DNA of 64,000 bases from Roseateles_E sp005503085 (lineage in GTDB: Bacteria > Pseudomonadota > Gammaproteobacteria > Burkholderiales > Burkholderiaceae_C). Within the stretch, counting starts at the first letter, position 1; each line of letters starts with the position of its first letter. Positions 33,835-41,864 of the stretch are shown piece after piece. The stretch covers positions 33,582-97,581 of the forward strand of contig NZ_JAQOWX010000004.1 of the NCBI RefSeq assembly GCF_028462495.1. Reading direction: 5' to 3'. The notes below the pieces were generated by a model, which ran no database searches, was not told the origin of the DNA, and saw only the letters and a list, made by a program, of their open reading frames with translations. The translations under genes were made by a program, and so were the position numbers.

Positions 33835-34869
33835 TCAGGTCTGGCGGCGACGGCGTGCGATGAAGCCCATCGCGGCCAGGCCCGCCAGCATCAGCGCATA
33901 GCTCTCGGGCTCGGGCACCGGCGAGGTCGGGATGAAGGGCTCATAGCCCAGCTCCAGCTTGCCGTTGGGACCTGCGCTCAGCGAGTTGGCGATCAATGTG
34001 CCTTCCAGGTGGCCGCTGCCGATCACATCGGCGTTCACCGCCAGCACGCTGCCATTCAGGAAGCTGCTGACGTTGACGTTGGTGGCATTGCTCAGGTTGA
34101 AGATCAGGCGGTCGCGGTGCGAGGCCAGGCCGTCGCTGGAGTTGGCCTGGTCGCCGCCCAGATTGCCCGAGAACACCACGTTGGTCAGCGTGCTGTTGAT
34201 CACCACATGGGCGCCGGCCTTGACGTTGTTGAGCGTGATATTGCTCAGCGCGGTGTTGCCCAGGTTGAAGATCTGCACATCGGAGCTGCCGTCGCCGGTC
34301 AGCGTCACGCCGCCCGCGCCCAGCGCCCAGCTGCCGTTCTGCGCGCTGCCGGCCAACTGGCTGGACAGGCCGCTCAGCTGGGTCTTGGCGGCGGCGAAGT
34401 CCAGGAAGTTGGCGTTCTTGGTGGCCGTGCCGTACTGCCAGTCGACCGCGTTCAGGCTGCCGCCGTAGACCAGGCCGCCCATGTTCAGCTTAGCCGGCAC
34501 CCAGGGGGCGGTGCTCGGGCCAATCGAGGCGTTGGTGTCGGTGTTGTAGTTCGGGCCGTTATAGATCGAGCCGGCATTGCCCCATTGGCTGGTGAGTGAC
34601 ACGCTGCCCTGGACGACCAGCGATGGCGCCGTCGAGCCAAAGGCATTGCGGTAGCCGACGTCAAAACCCGAGGTCAGATTGCCGCCCACCGCCAGCCGGC
34701 CTTCGACATCGGCCGCGGCGTTCACATTGCCGAAGAAGAAACCGCTGTAGCCCTGGGCCACGCCGAAATCGATGACCGGCAGGGCTTGCGCCGCCTGCAC
34801 CATCAGACCTGTCATCAGGGTAATAACCAGTTTGATACCAGTCTTGGGGGCTGTTCTCTGCAAGCTCAT
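33835..34869 (-). CDS. PEP-CTERM choice-of-anchor A protein (copy 2)
   Basis: 344 residues from the ATG at 34869, which has a GGAGG ribosome site 7 nt upstream; the longer frame to 34923 is unlikely. Signal peptide to about QAAQA, a choice-of-anchor-A domain (NVNAAADVEGRLAVGGNLTS, GKLELGYEP) and a C-terminal sorting signal VPEPESYALMLAGLAAMGF followed by IARRRRQT. The core DVEGRLAVGGN is shared with copy 1 (DVEGRVAVGGN), although the rest differs widely. It needs an exosortase/archaeosortase-type system encoded elsewhere. Surface or extracellular-matrix role is inferred from the family. Confidence 0.88.
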   Translation of the reverse strand: MSLQRTAPKTGIKLVITLMTGLMVQAAQALPVIDFGVAQGYSGFFFGNVNAAADVEGRLAVGGNLTSGFDVGYRNAFGSTAPSLVVQGSVSLTSQWGNAGSIYNGPNYNTDTNASIGPSTAPWVPAKLNMGGLVYGGSLNAVDWQYGTATKNANFLDFAAAKTQLSGLSSQLAGSAQNGSWALGAGGVTLTGDGSSDVQIFNLGNTALSNITLNNVKAGAHVVINSTLTNVVFSGNLGGDQANSSDGLASHRDRLIFNLSNATNVNVSSFLNGSVLAVNADVIGSGHLEGTLIANSLSAGPNGKLELGYEPFIPTSPVPEPESYALMLAGLAAMGFIARRRRQT

Positions 34870-34937
34870 TCCTCGTCCTCCGCTATGGGTGTTGTGTAGG
34901 TTGGCTGCCTTGTGGGCGGGCAACGAGCGGATTCTTC

Positions 34938-34955
34938 CCTGGGGTTTGCCCCAGG
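34938..34955. promoter_or_regulatory. Hairpin in the 5' region of PEP-CTERM copy 2
   Basis: CCTGGGG-TTTG-CCCCAGG, a perfect 7-bp stem about 70 nt before the start codon of the minus-strand PEP-CTERM gene. Next to it is ATTCTTC, also found upstream of copy 1 (30103-30109). Operator or leader structure; function unknown. Confidence 0.3.
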
Positions 34956-35009
34956 TCTACCCCTGACTTAAGTGGTATCTATCTGGTTTGTGATCTATGC
35001 ACGAGCGAT

Positions 35010-36272
35010 TCAGGCTTCGGTCGGCTTTTCGCTCAGATGGCCCAGCGCTCGCTGCAGGCTCGAGGCGCTGGGTTTGTCGACAAAGACGCAGCGCTTGCCA
35101 TGGCGCTTGCAATGGTCCTTGACCCGCCAGTAGGCGTCGTGGCTGATGCAGCCGGTCTGGCAGATCACCAGATCGGCGGCGGCCAGGCTGGCGTCCAGCT
35201 TGGCGACGGCGTCTTCCTCGCCGCCGTCATGGTGCAGGAAGCGCCCGCCGGTGCGTTCGATCAGCTGGCGGTAGATCGGCACCACGGCCTGGCGGCCGCC
35301 GACGCAAAGCACCGCGCGCTCGCTCAGTTCGGGCAGGGCCAGGTCTGGCTCGGAGGCCGGTTGCGGGGCGCGCGCCAGATCCAGCATCTGCCGGGTTTCT
35401 TCGACGCGGCGGCGCTCGCGCTCGACCTGCTGCTGGGCCGCCAGCAAAGCGCGCTCCAGCTCGTGGATGCGGCCCTGCTGCAGACGGATCTGATCCGCCT
35501 GCTCCTGGCGGTTGCGCAGGCCCGGCACGGCGGCCTCCAGGCGCTGCAAGTCTTCGCGCAGACCGGCCATCGCCGTGTCGCGGCCCAGCAGCTCGCCGCG
35601 CAGGCGCAGCTGCTCCGACTGCAGGCGTTCGATCTGGCCGGCGCGCTCGGCCAGCAGCCGGCTGCTGCGCGACTGAGCTTGCGCGAGCTCGCGGCCCAGG
35701 ATCTGGTTCTCGTCGAGCAGGGCCTCCAGGCGCTGAAGATCGGCGCGGTTGGCGGCGCCGACCTGGTGCTGCAGCATATGGATGTCGCGCAGCACCTGCT
35801 CCTGCAGGCCGGCGTCGCAGCGCGCATGGGTCAGCGTCGCCCACAGGCTGCCGGCCACGTCGTTACTGAGCTGGGCGGCGGCCCACCAGCGCGTCAAGGC
35901 CTCGGTGCTCTTGTGCTGGGCGGACTGGCGCAGCGCGATCGCATAGCGCTGGTCCAGCTCGCGCTGCAAGGTCTCGGCTACTGCCGAGCGCGAGCCACAT
36001 TCATTGATGGCGCCGCAATGCAGGTCGTAGTCGCTGGCGACGGTGCTGCCGCCCAGGCTCTTGTCGATGCGCCGGCGCAGCACCGGCATCGGCAGGCAGA
36101 CCCCGATCACCGGGCACAGCGCCTGCGACGGCAGCTCCCAGAGGCGGCGCCGGCGCGAGCCGCGTGCCAGGGGCTGGACGCTGTCACCGACCGGTGCGGG
36201 CGTGGGCAGGGCGCCCGCGACAGTGGGCTCGTCGCTCAGCAGGCGGGAGAAGACATTGGGCTTGTCGCACAT
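35010..36272 (-). CDS. DUF2325 domain protein with long coiled coil
   Basis: 420 residues. The N-terminal third has cysteines (CPVIGVCLP, DYDLHCGAINECGS), the middle (about 165-310) is a long Gln/Glu/Arg/Leu-rich coiled coil, and the C-terminal 100 residues are DUF2325 (VLCVGGRQAVVPIYRQLIE, HHDGGEED, VICQTGCISHDAYWRVKDHC, KRHGKRCVFVDKP). The domain has a Rossmann-like look and conserved Cys/His, but the function is not known. It lies 45 nt downstream of hemP on the same strand, so a link to haem/iron regulation is suggested by context. Confidence 0.85.
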   Translation of the reverse strand: MCDKPNVFSRLLSDEPTVAGALPTPAPVGDSVQPLARGSRRRRLWELPSQALCPVIGVCLPMPVLRRRIDKSLGGSTVASDYDLHCGAINECGSRSAVAETLQRELDQRYAIALRQSAQHKSTEALTRWWAAAQLSNDVAGSLWATLTHARCDAGLQEQVLRDIHMLQHQVGAANRADLQRLEALLDENQILGRELAQAQSRSSRLLAERAGQIERLQSEQLRLRGELLGRDTAMAGLREDLQRLEAAVPGLRNRQEQADQIRLQQGRIHELERALLAAQQQVERERRRVEETRQMLDLARAPQPASEPDLALPELSERAVLCVGGRQAVVPIYRQLIERTGGRFLHHDGGEEDAVAKLDASLAAADLVICQTGCISHDAYWRVKDHCKRHGKRCVFVDKPSASSLQRALGHLSEKPTEA

Positions 36273-36317
36273 CGACGGGGTCCTCGTGGCCAGCGGACGC
36301 AGCCGCAGCCCTGTTGC

Positions 36318-36542
36318 TTACTTGGTCAGGATCAGCTTGCCCAGCGAGGTCAGGCGCAGGCGGTAGAGCTGGCCGCCATGCTCGATCTCGACCTCGCGCT
36401 CATTGCCCAGCAAGGCCTGGCTGTTCAGCCGTCGCCGGTCCGGGACGCCGGCCGCAGCCAGGGAGGGCAGAACCGGCAGGCCGGGCTCGTGCGCCACAGC
36501 GGGGCGCGGCAGGGTTTGGATGGATGGGTTCATGCGCCGCAT
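36318..36542 (-). CDS. hemP: Hemin uptake protein HemP
   Basis: Small HemP/HmuP-family protein, 74 residues (71 if the ATG at 36533 is used). The diagnostic C-terminal block is RLNSQALLGNEREVEIEHGG followed by QLYRLRLTSLGKLILTK. In several beta- and alphaproteobacteria HmuP is needed for haem-responsive expression of the haem receptor. The start abuts a Fur-box-like palindrome, so it should be iron-repressed. DUF2325 follows on the same strand; no haem transport genes are next to it here. Confidence 0.9.
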   Translation of the reverse strand: MRRMNPSIQTLPRPAVAHEPGLPVLPSLAAAGVPDRRRLNSQALLGNEREVEIEHGGQLYRLRLTSLGKLILTK

Positions 36543-36546
36543 CTTA

Positions 36547-36565
36547 AATGCGAACTATTCGCAAT
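36547..36565. promoter_or_regulatory. Candidate Fur box between hemP and bfr
   Basis: AATGCGAACTATTCGCAAT: arms AATGCGAA and TTCGCAAT around a 3-nt centre, one mismatch from the site at 24878. It sits 5 nt from the hemP start codon and about 150 nt before bfr, suiting repression of hemP. Confidence 0.68.
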
Positions 36566-36714
36566 AGCAATAGGAATGATGGTCTCACACTGCAAATAGT
36601 CAAATTGCGTCTGAGAACGCTTCGTATGCAGAGCGTGAGCTCACGGGTTTGCGCTGCGGGCTTGGCCGTCAGCAAGCACAATGCTCGCCAGATTCAATAA
36701 GAAGGAGAAATGCC

Positions 36715-37185
36715 ATGAAAGGCGATGCCAAGGTTCTGGACTACCTGAATGCCCAGCTGAAGAATGAGCTGACCGCGATCAACCAGTATTTCCTGCATGC
36801 CCGCATGCTCAAGAGCTGGGGCTACGAGCGCCTGGCCAAGCATGAGTACGAGGAGTCGATCGAGGAGATGAAGCATGCTGATCGCCTGATCGACCGCATC
36901 CTGACGATCGAGGGCCTGCCCAATCTGCAGGACCTGGGCAAGCTCTTCATCGGCGAGACCGCCGTCGAAACCCTGCACTGCGATCTGAAGATCGAGGTCG
37001 GCTCGCACGGCCTGCTGAAGGAAGCCATCGCCTATTGCGAGTCGGTGCGCGACTATGTGTCGCGCGAGCTGCTGGAAGACATCCTCAGCGACACCGAGGA
37101 ACATATCGACCACCTGGAAACCCAGATCGAGCTGGTGGCCCAGGTCGGCGAGCAGAACTGGTTGCAGACCCAGATGACGTCCTGA
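36715..37185 (+). CDS. bfr: Bacterioferritin
   Basis: 156-residue haem-containing iron-storage protein (24-mer). Start at 36715 with an AAGGAG ribosome site. Ferroxidase ligands Glu18, Glu51, His54, Glu94 and His130 and the haem ligand Met52 (EEMKHADR) align without gaps to E. coli Bfr. Position 127, a Glu bridging ligand in E. coli, is Thr here (LSDTEEHID), with Glu at 128 and 129, so the second iron site may differ. It is followed by bfd, whose product releases the stored iron. Confidence 0.95.
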   Translation: MKGDAKVLDYLNAQLKNELTAINQYFLHARMLKSWGYERLAKHEYEESIEEMKHADRLIDRILTIEGLPNLQDLGKLFIGETAVETLHCDLKIEVGSHGLLKEAIAYCESVRDYVSRELLEDILSDTEEHIDHLETQIELVAQVGEQNWLQTQMTS

Positions 37186-37223
37186 GCGTTTCTGAGCAAT
37201 CCCGGCCGCCGGCTGGGGTTATT

Positions 37224-37256
37224 GATGCGAACATGATTGAGAAGGGTTCGCATTTG
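37224..37256 (+). promoter_or_regulatory. Candidate Fur-type site upstream of bfd
   Basis: GATGCGAAC at the left and TTCGCATTTGC at the right, 14 nt apart, reuse the half-sites seen at 24878 and 36547. The right half read on the minus strand (GCAAATGCGAACCCTTCTC) resembles a classical Fur box. It lies 58 nt before the bfd start. Confidence 0.5.
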
Positions 37257-37313
37257 CGCTAGAGTTCGGGGCAAGCCGGCGTGGTGCCGGTCCCGACCAG
37301 GCTTTAGCGCCCC

Positions 37314-37547
37314 ATGATCGTCTGCCTCTGCCACCGAGTTTCCGACCGCGATATCCGCCGCAGCGTAGACGCAGGCATCCGTAACTTCGATGTCTTGCAG
37401 GACGAGACCCGGGTGGCCTCGGCCTGCGGCTGCTGCCATGACTGTGCCCGCGAGGTCTTCGATGCGGCGCTGGCCAAGAGCGGCTGCCCGGGGCTGTGCC
37501 ATATTGATCAGGCCGAGGCGCAGCCGGTCATGCTGGTTCGCGGCTGA
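37314..37547 (+). CDS. bfd: Bacterioferritin-associated ferredoxin
   Basis: 77-residue [2Fe-2S] protein that reduces and mobilises iron from bacterioferritin. Cluster cysteines Cys4 and Cys6 (MIVCLCHRVSD) and Cys38 and Cys41 (SACGCCHDC) match the Bfd fold, with HRVSDRDIRR typical of the family. It lies 128 nt after bfr with its own candidate Fur site, as expected for a gene induced when iron is low while bfr is not. Confidence 0.93.
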   Translation: MIVCLCHRVSDRDIRRSVDAGIRNFDVLQDETRVASACGCCHDCAREVFDAALAKSGCPGLCHIDQAEAQPVMLVRG

Positions 37548-37571
37548 CGCTGTCGGCCAGCAGAGGGCGAC

Positions 37572-38483
37572 CTACCAGGCGCCACCCTCGCTGCGGTGGG
37601 GCTCGAAACGCAGCAGCAGAAAGTCCACCAGCGCCCGCGTCTTGGCCGACAGATGGCTGCGGGTCGGGAATACCGCATAGATATTGGCCGAGGGCAGCGA
37701 CCAGTCGGCCAGCACCGGCAGCAGCGCGCCCTGGCGTAGCAGTTCGGCCACATCCCATTGCGAGCGCAGCAAGATGCCATGGCCGTCCAGGGCCCAGGCC
37801 AGCGTTGATTCGCCGTCATTGCTGCTCAGCGGGCCACGCACCTTGATCGTCTCCTGGCGCGCGCCCTGGCTCAGATGCCAGGTGCCGAAGGTCTCGTCGC
37901 GCTCGCGCAAGAAGATGCAGGCATGCTGGGCCAGTTCGCGCGGCGTGGTGGGCGTACCGGCACGCTGCAGATAGGCGGGGGCTGCGCACAGCAGACGGCG
38001 GTTGCGGGCCAGCAGCCGGGCCGTCAGCCGCGCATCGGGCAGCTCACCGAAGCGTATCTGCATATCGAAGCCCTGCTCGACCAGATTGACCGGCCGATCG
38101 CTGAGGTGCAACTGGGCCTCGACCTCGGGAAATTCGCGCGCAAACACCGACAGTGCCGGCGCGATGTGGCGGCGGCCGAAGCCCAGCGTCGCACTGATGC
38201 GCAGCAGGCCCATGGGCGCGGCGCGGCTGCCGGCGACCGTGCGCTCCAGCGCATCGAGCTCGGCCAGCACCCGGGCACCGTCAACCAGATAGGTTTCGCC
38301 CTCGGGTGTCAGGCTGATGCGTCGCGTGGTCCGGTGCAGCAGGCGCACGCCCAGACGCCGTTCCAGCGCGGCCAGGCGCTTGCTGACGGCCGGCGGCGTG
38401 ATGCCCAACTGCTGGGCTGCCGCCGCCAGGCTGCCGTGCCGCATCAGCAGCGAGAAGAAGGCGAGGTCGGAGAAACCATCCAT
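37572..38483 (-). CDS. LysR-family transcriptional regulator (1)
   Basis: 303 residues. N-terminal winged helix-turn-helix (FFSLLMRHGSLAAAAQQLGI then TPPAVSKRLAALERRLGVRL) and a periplasmic-binding-like effector domain. It begins MDGFSDLAFF, similar to the DmlR/CrgA-type subgroup. Divergent from the Bug-type binding protein gene 98 nt away, so it probably controls the plus-strand cluster that follows (binding protein, hydrolase, LeuCD-type enzyme). Effector unknown, likely a carboxylate. Confidence 0.9.
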   Translation of the reverse strand: MDGFSDLAFFSLLMRHGSLAAAAQQLGITPPAVSKRLAALERRLGVRLLHRTTRRISLTPEGETYLVDGARVLAELDALERTVAGSRAAPMGLLRISATLGFGRRHIAPALSVFAREFPEVEAQLHLSDRPVNLVEQGFDMQIRFGELPDARLTARLLARNRRLLCAAPAYLQRAGTPTTPRELAQHACIFLRERDETFGTWHLSQGARQETIKVRGPLSSNDGESTLAWALDGHGILLRSQWDVAELLRQGALLPVLADWSLPSANIYAVFPTRSHLSAKTRALVDFLLLRFEPHRSEGGAW

Positions 38484-38581
38484 TGGTGAATCAAACGACT
38501 TGAAGAATTGTCGAAACAGACATTATGCGACTTCACTTCATGGATAGCATCAGGGCACAAGATCACATCTGGAGACCGCCG

Positions 38582-39553
38582 ATGAACAAGCGCCATTTCA
38601 CCCACACCCTGCTTGCCGTGCTGGGTCTGCTGCCCCTCGCTGGCGCCCAGGCGCAGAGCTATCCGGAGCGGGCGATCAAGCTGGTCGTGCCCTATGCACC
38701 GGGCGGCAGTGCCGATATCGCCGCGCGTCTGATCGCCGAGGAATGGGGCAAGCAGCTAGGCGGCAGCGTTTTCATCGAAAACAAGGGCGGTGCCGGCGGC
38801 AATCTGGGCGTCGACCAGGTTGCCAAGTCGGCGGCCGATGGCTACACGGTGGGCCTGCAGACCGTCTCGCTGGCGATCAACCCGGCGCTGACGGCCAAGA
38901 TGCCTTACGACACATTGAAGGACCTGGCCCCGATCGGCATGGTGGCGAGCTCCCAGCATGTGCTGGTGGTCAACCCCAAGCTGCCAGCCAAGGACATCAA
39001 GGAGTTGCTGGCCGTGCTGAAAGCCCAGCCCGGCAAGCTGACCTACGGCTCGGCCGGCGCGGGCAGCACCTGTCATATGTCGGCCGAGCTGTTCAAGGCG
39101 GGATCGGGCCGGCCCATCGTCCACATTCCCTACCGGGGCGGTGGCCCGGCCTTGACCGACACGATGGCTGGCAGCGTCGACCTGAGCTTTCCGGTGCTTT
39201 CGGCCGCGCAGCAGCATGTGCAGGCCGGCAAGCTGCGCGCGCTGGGCGTGACCGGCACCAAGCGTTCGGCCCTGATGCCCTCCGTGCCGACGATTGCCGA
39301 GGCCGGGCTGCCGAACTACGCCTTCGAAACCTGGTTCATGGTGTTCGCACCGGCCGGCACTCCCAAGCCGGTGCTGGACAAGCTCAACAGCACGTTGAAC
39401 CAGGCGCTCAACAGCCCGGCGCTCCGGGAGCGCATGATCCGCGAAGGCTTCGACCCGCTGCCCGGCACGGCCGCCCAGGCACGCTCGCGGCTGGAGAAGG
39501 AAATGCCGCAATGGGCCAAGCTGATCAAGGAGCGCGGCATCACCGCAGATTGA
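38582..39553 (+). CDS. Bug/TctC-family tripartite tricarboxylate transporter substrate-binding protein (1)
   Basis: 323 residues with a signal peptide (LAVLGLLPLAGAQAQ) and the family start YPERAIKLVVPYAPGGSADI, then NPALTAKMPYDTLKDLAPI and TYGSAGAGSTCHMSAELF. Periplasmic carboxylate-binding protein. No TctA/TctB membrane genes are adjacent, the usual state for orphan Bug proteins in Burkholderiales. The hydrolase gene begins 7 nt after its stop. Confidence 0.92.
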   Translation: MNKRHFTHTLLAVLGLLPLAGAQAQSYPERAIKLVVPYAPGGSADIAARLIAEEWGKQLGGSVFIENKGGAGGNLGVDQVAKSAADGYTVGLQTVSLAINPALTAKMPYDTLKDLAPIGMVASSQHVLVVNPKLPAKDIKELLAVLKAQPGKLTYGSAGAGSTCHMSAELFKAGSGRPIVHIPYRGGGPALTDTMAGSVDLSFPVLSAAQQHVQAGKLRALGVTGTKRSALMPSVPTIAEAGLPNYAFETWFMVFAPAGTPKPVLDKLNSTLNQALNSPALRERMIREGFDPLPGTAAQARSRLEKEMPQWAKLIKERGITAD

Positions 39554-39560
39554 GGTCCTC

Positions 39561-40457
39561 ATGTCCAATGCCCTGTTCCCGGGTTTCGAGTCCCGCCTGA
39601 TCACCGTCGAGGACGGCGTGCAGATCCATGCCCGCCTGGGCGGCGAAGGTCCCCCTTTGCTGCTGCTGCACGGTCACCCGCAGACCCATGCAATCTGGCA
39701 CAAGGTAGCGCCGGCGCTGGCCCGGCACTTCACTTTGGTGCTGGCCGATCTGCGGGGCTACGGCGATTCGTCCAAGCCGAGCGGGGCGGCTGACCATGCC
39801 AACTACAGCAAGCGGGTGATGGCCCGGGATATGGCGACGCTGATGCGCGCTCTGGGTCACGAGCGCTTCGCGGTGCTGGCCCACGACCGAGGCGCGCGCG
39901 TCGCGCACCGGCTGGCGGCCGACCATGGCGAGCAGGTGCGGCGCCTGGTGCTGCTGGACATCGCACCGACCCTGGCGATGTACGAGCAGACCAACGAGGC
40001 TTTCGCCCGCGCCTATTGGCACTGGTTCTTCCTGATCCAGCCCGCGCCGCTGCCCGAGCGTTTGATCACGGCCGATCCGGCCGCCTACCTGCGCGATGTG
40101 ATGGGCAGTCGCAGCGCCGGCATGACGCCTTTCGATCCGCTGGCGCTGGCCGAGTACACACGCTGTCTGAGCCTGCCCGGCACCGCGCACGGCCTGTGCG
40201 AGGACTACCGCGCCGCTGCCGGCATTGATCTGGCGCATGACCGTGCCGACCGTGACGCTGGCCGCCGATTGGCCATGCCGTTGCTGGCACTCTGGGGTGC
40301 GCAGGGCGTGGTGCAGCGCTGCTTCAAGCCGCTCGACGCATGGCGCCGTGTCGCCGACCAGGTCACTGGCGAGGCCTTGCCCTGCGGCGACTACATCCCC
40401 GAGGAAGCGCCGGACGCCCTGCTGGCGCGGGCGCTGCCCTTCCTGCTGGAGGACTGA
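39561..40457 (+). CDS. Alpha/beta hydrolase, haloacetate-dehalogenase-like, with altered catalytic His
   Basis: 298 residues. Oxyanion motif HGHPQTHAIW, DLRGYGDSSKP, and nucleophile elbow AHDRGARVAHR with Asp109, Arg110 and Arg113, the D-R-x-x-R pattern of fluoroacetate/haloacetate dehalogenases. YWHWFF (His154, Trp155) matches the halide-binding segment. The third catalytic residue, normally His in a G-H-[FY]-x-x-E-E-A-P context, is Asp277 here (CGDYIPEEAP; codon GAC at 40389-40391 where CAC is expected). The enzyme may be impaired, changed in chemistry, or the base may be an error. It sits between the binding-protein gene and leuC-like gene with 7- and 3-nt gaps. Confidence 0.85.
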   Translation: MSNALFPGFESRLITVEDGVQIHARLGGEGPPLLLLHGHPQTHAIWHKVAPALARHFTLVLADLRGYGDSSKPSGAADHANYSKRVMARDMATLMRALGHERFAVLAHDRGARVAHRLAADHGEQVRRLVLLDIAPTLAMYEQTNEAFARAYWHWFFLIQPAPLPERLITADPAAYLRDVMGSRSAGMTPFDPLALAEYTRCLSLPGTAHGLCEDYRAAAGIDLAHDRADRDAGRRLAMPLLALWGAQGVVQRCFKPLDAWRRVADQVTGEALPCGDYIPEEAPDALLARALPFLLED

Positions 40458-40460
40458 CTC

Positions 40461-41864
40461 ATGGCGAGCACCCTGTATCGCAAGCTGGTCGATTCGCACA
40501 CGGTGGCGGCGCTGGACGCGCAGAACGTGCTGCTGTTCTGCGACCTGCACCTGATGAACGAATACACCAGCCCCCAGGCCTTTGCCGGGCTGCACGCGCA
40601 AGACCGCGAAGTGCTGGTGCCGGGGCAGAACGTCGCGGTGGTCAGCCACATCATCCCGACCCATCCAGACAAGCTGCGCATCATCCGCGACCCGGCATCG
40701 GCCTTGCAGGCGGGCAATCTGAAGCGCAACTGCGATCGCCATGCGATCCCGCTGTTCGACACCAACGATGCGCTGCAAGGCATCGAGCATGTGGTCGCTC
40801 CCGAGCACGGCATGATCCGCCCCGGCATGGTGGTGATCTGCGGCGACAGCCACACGACCACCTACGGCGCGCTGGGTGCGCTGGGCTTCGGCATCGGCAC
40901 CTCCGAGGTCGAGCATGTGCTGGCGACCCAGACCCTGGTCTATCGCCTGGCCGAGGACATGCGCATCCGTGTCGATGGTCGGCTGCCGGCGGGCACGACG
41001 GCCAAGGACCTGATCCTCAAGATCATCGGCCGCATCGGGGCCCAGGGCGCGCGCGGCTATGTGGTGGAGTTCTGCGGCACGGCCATCACGGCACTGTCGG
41101 TCGAGGCACGCTTCACCTTGTGCAATATGGCCGTGGAGGCCGGTGCACGTGGCGCGCTGATCGCACCGGACGCCGTGGCGATCGACTATGTGCTGGCCCG
41201 GGCACCGGACATCTTGGGCGCGCAGCGCGACGCCGCGCTGGCGCATTGGCGCGGCTTGCACAGCGATGCCGAAGCCCTGTTTGCCGTCGAGCACTGTTTC
41301 GACGCCAGCGATGTGGTGCCGCATGTCAGCTGGGGCACCAGCCCCGATCAGGTGGTGGCGATCGATGCTCATGTGCCGCATCCCGAGGGCGCGCAGCGGC
41401 GCAGCACCGAGCAGGCCTTGCGCTACACGCAGTTGCAGGCCGGCGCGCCGATCGAGGGCACGGCGATCCAGCATGTCTTCATCGGCTCTTGCACCAATGC
41501 CCGCATCGAGGACCTGCGGGCCGTCGCCGCTGTCGTGCGCGGCCGCCAGGTGGCGCCGGGCGTGCGGGCGATGGTGGTGCCGGGCTCGGGCGCGGTGAAG
41601 GTCCAGGCCGAGGCCGAGGGCATTGCCGCACTGCTGCAGGCGGCCGGCTTCGAGTGGCGTCAACCCGGTTGCTCGATGTGCCTGGCGATGAACGACGATG
41701 TGCTGGCTGAGGGCGTGCGCTGCGCGTCCACCACCAACCGAAATTTCGAGGGCCGCCAGGGGCGCGGCGCCATCACCCATCTGATGAGCCCGGCAATGGC
41801 CGCGGCCGCGGCGGTCACCGGTGTGATCACCGATGTCCGCCGACTGGAGAGCCTGCATGTCTGA
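40461..41864 (+). CDS. leuC: 3-isopropylmalate dehydratase-type large subunit
   Basis: 467 residues, aconitase superfamily. The [4Fe-4S] cysteines are visible: Cys344 (GSCTNARIEDL), Cys404 and Cys407 (GCSMCLAMNDD). The N-terminal block HLMNEYTSPQAFAGL replaces the usual HEVTSPQAF form, and CGDSHTTTYGALGAL is conserved. In leucine synthesis it isomerises 2- and 3-isopropylmalate with LeuD. Here it lies in a LysR/Bug/hydrolase cluster without leuB, which suggests a catabolic paralogue acting on another hydroxy-acid. Overlaps leuD by 8 nt. Confidence 0.88.
   Translation: MASTLYRKLVDSHTVAALDAQNVLLFCDLHLMNEYTSPQAFAGLHAQDREVLVPGQNVAVVSHIIPTHPDKLRIIRDPASALQAGNLKRNCDRHAIPLFDTNDALQGIEHVVAPEHGMIRPGMVVICGDSHTTTYGALGALGFGIGTSEVEHVLATQTLVYRLAEDMRIRVDGRLPAGTTAKDLILKIIGRIGAQGARGYVVEFCGTAITALSVEARFTLCNMAVEAGARGALIAPDAVAIDYVLARAPDILGAQRDAALAHWRGLHSDAEALFAVEHCFDASDVVPHVSWGTSPDQVVAIDAHVPHPEGAQRRSTEQALRYTQLQAGAPIEGTAIQHVFIGSCTNARIEDLRAVAAVVRGRQVAPGVRAMVVPGSGAVKVQAEAEGIAALLQAAGFEWRQPGCSMCLAMNDDVLAEGVRCASTTNRNFEGRQGRGAITHLMSPAMAAAAAVTGVITDVRRLESLHV

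Noticed and set aside
34924..35009. Sigma-54 type promoter for the PEP-CTERM genes
   Set aside because: PEP-CTERM genes can be sigma-54 dependent, but no convincing GG-N10-GC element with flanking TGGCAC/TTGCA is visible upstream of either gene.
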